DNA of 64,000 nucleotides from JAAYDK01 sp964543935 (GTDB lineage: Bacteria > Spirochaetota > Spirochaetia > Sphaerochaetales > Sphaerochaetaceae). Location of the stretch: the NCBI GenBank assembly GCA_964543935.1, contig CAZJAK010000001.1:1-64000 (forward strand), in the 5' to 3' direction. Both the position numbers and the translations under genes were made by a program. Under the pieces are notes generated by a model. The model saw only the letters and a program-made list of their open reading frames with translations. It was not told where the DNA came from and searched no databases. Shown here in pieces: positions 61,696 through 64,000 of this stretch. Position 1 is the stretch's first letter, and each line of letters begins with the position of its first letter.

Positions 61696-62356
61696 TGGCG
61701 ACGGTTGCCAAACCGGTCGCGAACACGGCGATGCTGCTCATGGCACCCTGTACTTCACCGAGCTCGATCGCCTTGGTCGTCCCGATCAGGTGCGTGCTCG
61801 CCCCGATGGCGAGCCCTTGCGCGACTGGATCGTTCGGGCAGAAAAGCTTGATCATGTAGGGGATCACTAAAACACCGAATATCCCGGTGACCAGTACCGC
61901 CAAGATTGTCAGCGACGGCACTCCGCCGAGCATGTCCGAAAGCTCGACAGCGATGGCGTTGGTCACCGATTTGGGGATGAGCGAGGCTTTCAACACATCA
62001 CCGAGGTTGAACAAACGCGCACCGAGCAGCACGATGCCGATCGAAACCGCCGCGCCCACGGCACATCCAAGCGTGACGGGAAGCCAATACGCCTTCAAGT
62101 CAGCCAATTGGCGGTAGACCGCCAAACCGAGCATCGAAGTTGCCGGCACGATCATCATGACCAATAAGTCACCGCCTTTTTGGTAACTTGCCAAGGGGAG
62201 CCCGGTGAGCTTTATCGTGGCTATGACGATGGCCATGGCGATGACGATCGGGTTTGCCAACGGCGAACGGACCTTTCGTTGCACGGCCAGCGCCACCACG
62301 TACGAGCCCAAAGTGAGTCCCAAACCCATGAATGGCGATTCCAGCAGGCTATTCAT
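61679..62356 (-). CDS. lrgB: LrgB/CidB-family membrane protein
   Basis: 225 residues, about six helices. LGLTLGSYVVALAVQRK at the start, the SLIPKSVTNAIAVELSDMLGG segment and the SSIAVFATGLATVAITLLL end match LrgB. The LrgAB pair acts on murein hydrolase export or, in other bacteria, on pyruvate or glycolate transport. Overlaps lrgA by 8 bp. ATG 62356 has AAGGAAGG upstream. Confidence 0.9.
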   Translation of the reverse strand: MNSLLESPFMGLGLTLGSYVVALAVQRKVRSPLANPIVIAMAIVIATIKLTGLPLASYQKGGDLLVMMIVPATSMLGLAVYRQLADLKAYWLPVTLGCAVGAAVSIGIVLLGARLFNLGDVLKASLIPKSVTNAIAVELSDMLGGVPSLTILAVLVTGIFGVLVIPYMIKLFCPNDPVAQGLAIGASTHLIGTTKAIELGEVQGAMSSIAVFATGLATVAITLLL

Positions 62357-62723
62357 GCATCCTTCCTTTCGGTGAGCCGATCTTGAGAAACCTGATCATC
62401 CGGACCGTTACGGCGGTTGAGGCGAAAGCTCCGATGGTGCTCGCGACACAGATGAGCAGAAACGGCACCAAGTGGCCTTTGAGCAAGTCGAACCGTTCGA
62501 TGAGCCCCACACAAGCGGGCACGAAGAACAGGCCCATGTTTTTCAACAGGAAGTCGCCGACATCGGAGATGTGGCTGGTTTTCAAGACTTTCGTCGTTAA
62601 CAAGACTGTCGTGAGGATCATGCTCACGATGCTGCCAGGAATGGCTGGGACAAGGTAGAGGGAGATGGCAGCTCCGGCGAGCGCGATCAGACTGATGATG
62701 GTGGCTTGGATCAAGATGCGCAT
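62349..62723 (-). CDS. lrgA: LrgA/CidA-family membrane protein
   Basis: 124 residues, four helices. The LYLVPAIPGSIVSMILTTVLL start, GDFLLKNMGLFFVPACVGLIERFDLL core and a cationic end match LrgA/CidA holin-like proteins, partners of LrgB. GGAGG precedes ATG 62723. It lies between the GNAT-like gene and lrgB on the same strand. Confidence 0.9.
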   Translation of the reverse strand: MRILIQATIISLIALAGAAISLYLVPAIPGSIVSMILTTVLLTTKVLKTSHISDVGDFLLKNMGLFFVPACVGLIERFDLLKGHLVPFLLICVASTIGAFASTAVTVRMIRFLKIGSPKGRMHE

Positions 62724-62801
62724 GGGATTCGCCTCCAGCGAGGGTTGTGGATAAAATGTAGCCGGTATGTCGAACGAAGTGCAAGGGGGCGCAGGAGCAC
62801 C

Positions 62802-63173
62802 TCACTCTTGCTCGGGCCTGAATCCAAGGCTCTCAAGCAACTGCCGTGTATGTGGCGGGAAACCGGACGAGCGCATGGTCATCACGGTGCAGGCATGGCT
62901 GTATCGGGCTACTATGAATGTGGCCAGAGTCCGCTCGTAGGCGCATCTTTTCGATGAATCGACCGTCGCCAAGATGCGTAAATCGCAACTGCTGTCGGCC
63001 TCCGTGGTGACGATTACCGCCGAGACTGCTCTGCCGTGCTCTTCCAACACGAACATCTCTCCATCGGACAGCAGGATGCGCACATCCTCGATCAGATGGC
63101 CGGCCGTTTCGAGCAACGGGTAATACAGTTCTTGTTCAAGGTGCGATGTGACATGCCGGATGCAGACAGCCAT
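62802..63173 (-). CDS. Small GNAT-like protein
   Basis: 123 residues. Beta strands and helices in GNAT order are suggested by IRHVTSHLEQELYYPLLETAGHLIED, EHGRAVSAVIVTTEA, ILATVDSSKR and a C-terminal RQLLESLGFRPE, the last being the typical end of a GNAT domain. The usual Q/RxxGxG/A acetyl-CoA loop is not clear, so activity is uncertain. I chose ATG 63173, with AAGGAG about 9 nt upstream. It is first in the lrgA-lrgB unit and divergent from the DeoR gene. Confidence 0.6.
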   Translation of the reverse strand: MAVCIRHVTSHLEQELYYPLLETAGHLIEDVRILLSDGEMFVLEEHGRAVSAVIVTTEADSSCDLRILATVDSSKRCAYERTLATFIVARYSHACTVMTMRSSGFPPHTRQLLESLGFRPEQE

Positions 63174-63245
63174 CTTCGATTCTCCTTCCAAGGATAAGAT
63201 ACCCAGGGAGAGACGAAATGCCAAATCATGCTGTTATTATTATTC

Positions 63246-63314
63246 GAAACTGTTTCCTCTTGTAAATGAAAGTAAAACGAAATATAATTGAAAGCAAAAT
63301 CAAGGATAATGAAA
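63246..63314 (+). promoter_or_regulatory. DeoR-gene promoter with phased GAAA repeats
   Basis: TTGTAA (63260-63265), 17 bp, TATAAT (63283-63288) form the promoter. GAAA occurs at 63246, 63268, 63279 and 63290, steps of 22, 11 and 11 bp, with another at 63311. The first lies in GAAAC-T-GTTTC (63246-63256). DeoR-type proteins bind such direct repeats, so autoregulation and control of the divergent GNAT/lrgAB genes are likely. Confidence 0.7.
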
Positions 63315-63331
63315 ATTATCAGGAGGTTTCC

Positions 63332-64000
63332 ATGGTCGGTCTTTCCCGACGCGAGGAACAAATCATAGAATTGCTTCAAGGTGAAGGCGAACTGTCTGTA
63401 ACCGAGTTGAGCAAACAGCTCGGAGTCTCGGCGGTGACGGTCAGGACCGACTTGCGCAGCCTTGCCGCGAAGGGGATGCTGTTGCGGACCAGGGGCTCGG
63501 CTGTAGTCGCTTACCATCCGCTGTTGCTGGAAAAACAAGCCAGCAATCCAACTGCCAAGGAAGCCATCGCCAAAGCTGCGGCAACGTTAGTTTCGGACGG
63601 CGACCGCCTGATGATCACCAACGGGACGACCAGTGCCTTGATCGCCCGTTATTTACTCGGCAAACGAGACTTGCAGGTAGTCACCAACTCGACCCTCCTG
63701 ATACCCTATGCGAGGACAAACACCAACATGTCGATGACCATCGTGGGAGGTGAGTTCCGGCCCTCTGCCGAGGCGCTGGTTGGACCGAACGCCATCAGGC
63801 AACTGCAAGAGTACCATGTCGCCATCGCCTTTACCGGTACGGATGGATTCACCTTGGAGCATGGCTTGACCACCCATTTGGTCGAGAATGCCGAGATTGT
63901 CCGTAAAATGTGTGCCCAAGCGGTGAAGAAGGTGCTGGTGGCCGACTCATCGAAATATGGAAAACAAGGATTCGTCAGGATTTTCCCCATGTCGGAGATC
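63332..64000 (+). CDS. DeoR/GlpR-family transcriptional regulator (3' partial)
   Basis: 223 codons are visible with no stop, so the end lies outside the window. N-terminal DeoR helix-turn-helix: SRREEQIIELLQGEGELSVTELSKQLGVSAVTVRTDLRSL. The effector domain has MITNGTTSALIARYL, VVTNSTLLIPY, GGEFRPSAEALVGPNA, FTGTDGFTLEHGLTTH and LVADSSKYGKQGF, as in sugar-phosphate-sensing DeoR proteins. GGAGG lies 6 nt before ATG 63332. The target genes are probably beyond the window or the divergent lrgAB unit. Confidence 0.9.
   Translation, partial: MVGLSRREEQIIELLQGEGELSVTELSKQLGVSAVTVRTDLRSLAAKGMLLRTRGSAVVAYHPLLLEKQASNPTAKEAIAKAAATLVSDGDRLMITNGTTSALIARYLLGKRDLQVVTNSTLLIPYARTNTNMSMTIVGGEFRPSAEALVGPNAIRQLQEYHVAIAFTGTDGFTLEHGLTTHLVENAEIVRKMCAQAVKKVLVADSSKYGKQGFVRIFPMSEI

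Noticed and set aside
1..64000. tRNA, rRNA, CRISPR, IS elements, integrase or att sites
   Set aside because: Every gap is short and was read on both strands; no cloverleaf, spaced repeats, transposase or integrase motif was seen.

Overview
The window is a gene-dense bacterial chromosome segment, roughly mid-fifties % GC by eye. It looks like a fermentative, anaerobic spirochaete of the Sphaerochaeta type. That placement is an inference from the mix of genes: sugar isomerases, Pta, a single-chain GlyRS, aromatic-type PF04392 ABC transporters, 7TM-LuxR regulators and many lipoproteins. I see no tRNA, rRNA, IS element, prophage, CRISPR array or clear pseudogene. The first gene (ankyrin repeats) and the last gene (DeoR-type regulator) run off the window edges.

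Layout. 1-7.4 kb: ankyrin protein; an exported metallo-beta-lactamase-fold enzyme with DUF3006; a two-TM protein of unknown function; an HD protein; CorA behind a leader peptide; a YkgJ-type Cys-cluster protein; an MFS transporter. 7.4-12.9 kb: gph-pgm-membrane protein, then a short ComEC and RsmA. 12.9-20.5 kb: MATE pump, Pta, MFS, a TyrA-like dehydrogenase, MtaB, an AraC regulator and CysE. 20.6-26.3 kb: ArgS, then the ribosome/GTPase block rplU-rpmA-obgE-nadD-yqeK-lipoprotein-rsfS. 26.4-30.3 kb: a PF04392 ABC transporter with two paralogous binding proteins. 30.4-35.5 kb: a small, extremely acidic protein, PdxA, a NatAB-like ABC exporter, a lipoprotein and CobO. 35.5-39.8 kb: a tight operon of PHP phosphatase, RloA-like ATPase, RloB-like protein, 7TM-LuxR regulator and alpha/beta hydrolase. 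39.8-49.2 kb: S41 peptidase, the gltX-glyS-tyrS block, a NitT/TauT-type ABC transporter and GdhA. 49.4-52.7 kb: mtaD-mtnA-AEC transporter. 52.8-64 kb: FucI/FucU, acyl-CoA ligase, an orphan gene, XylAB with a divergent AraC regulator, LrgAB with a small GNAT-like gene, and a DeoR regulator.

Metabolically the segment links sugar entry (fucose, xylose), phosphosugar handling, acetate formation (Pta), glutamate, serine/cysteine and tyrosine synthesis, and methylthioadenosine salvage.

Most notable signals. (1) At least six genes have a good sigma70-type -10 element only 6-8 nt upstream of the ATG and no Shine-Dalgarno sequence, which predicts leaderless mRNAs. (2) An RloA/RloB (AbiL-like) gene pair has substitutions at the presumed catalytic acids and is coupled by overlap to a membrane LuxR regulator. 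(3) A 32-codon leader ORF precedes corA and can pair with the corA start region. (4) An AT-rich array of TCAAT/ATTGA inverted repeats lies upstream of gdhA. (5) GAAA repeats spaced 11 bp apart lie in the promoter of the terminal DeoR gene.
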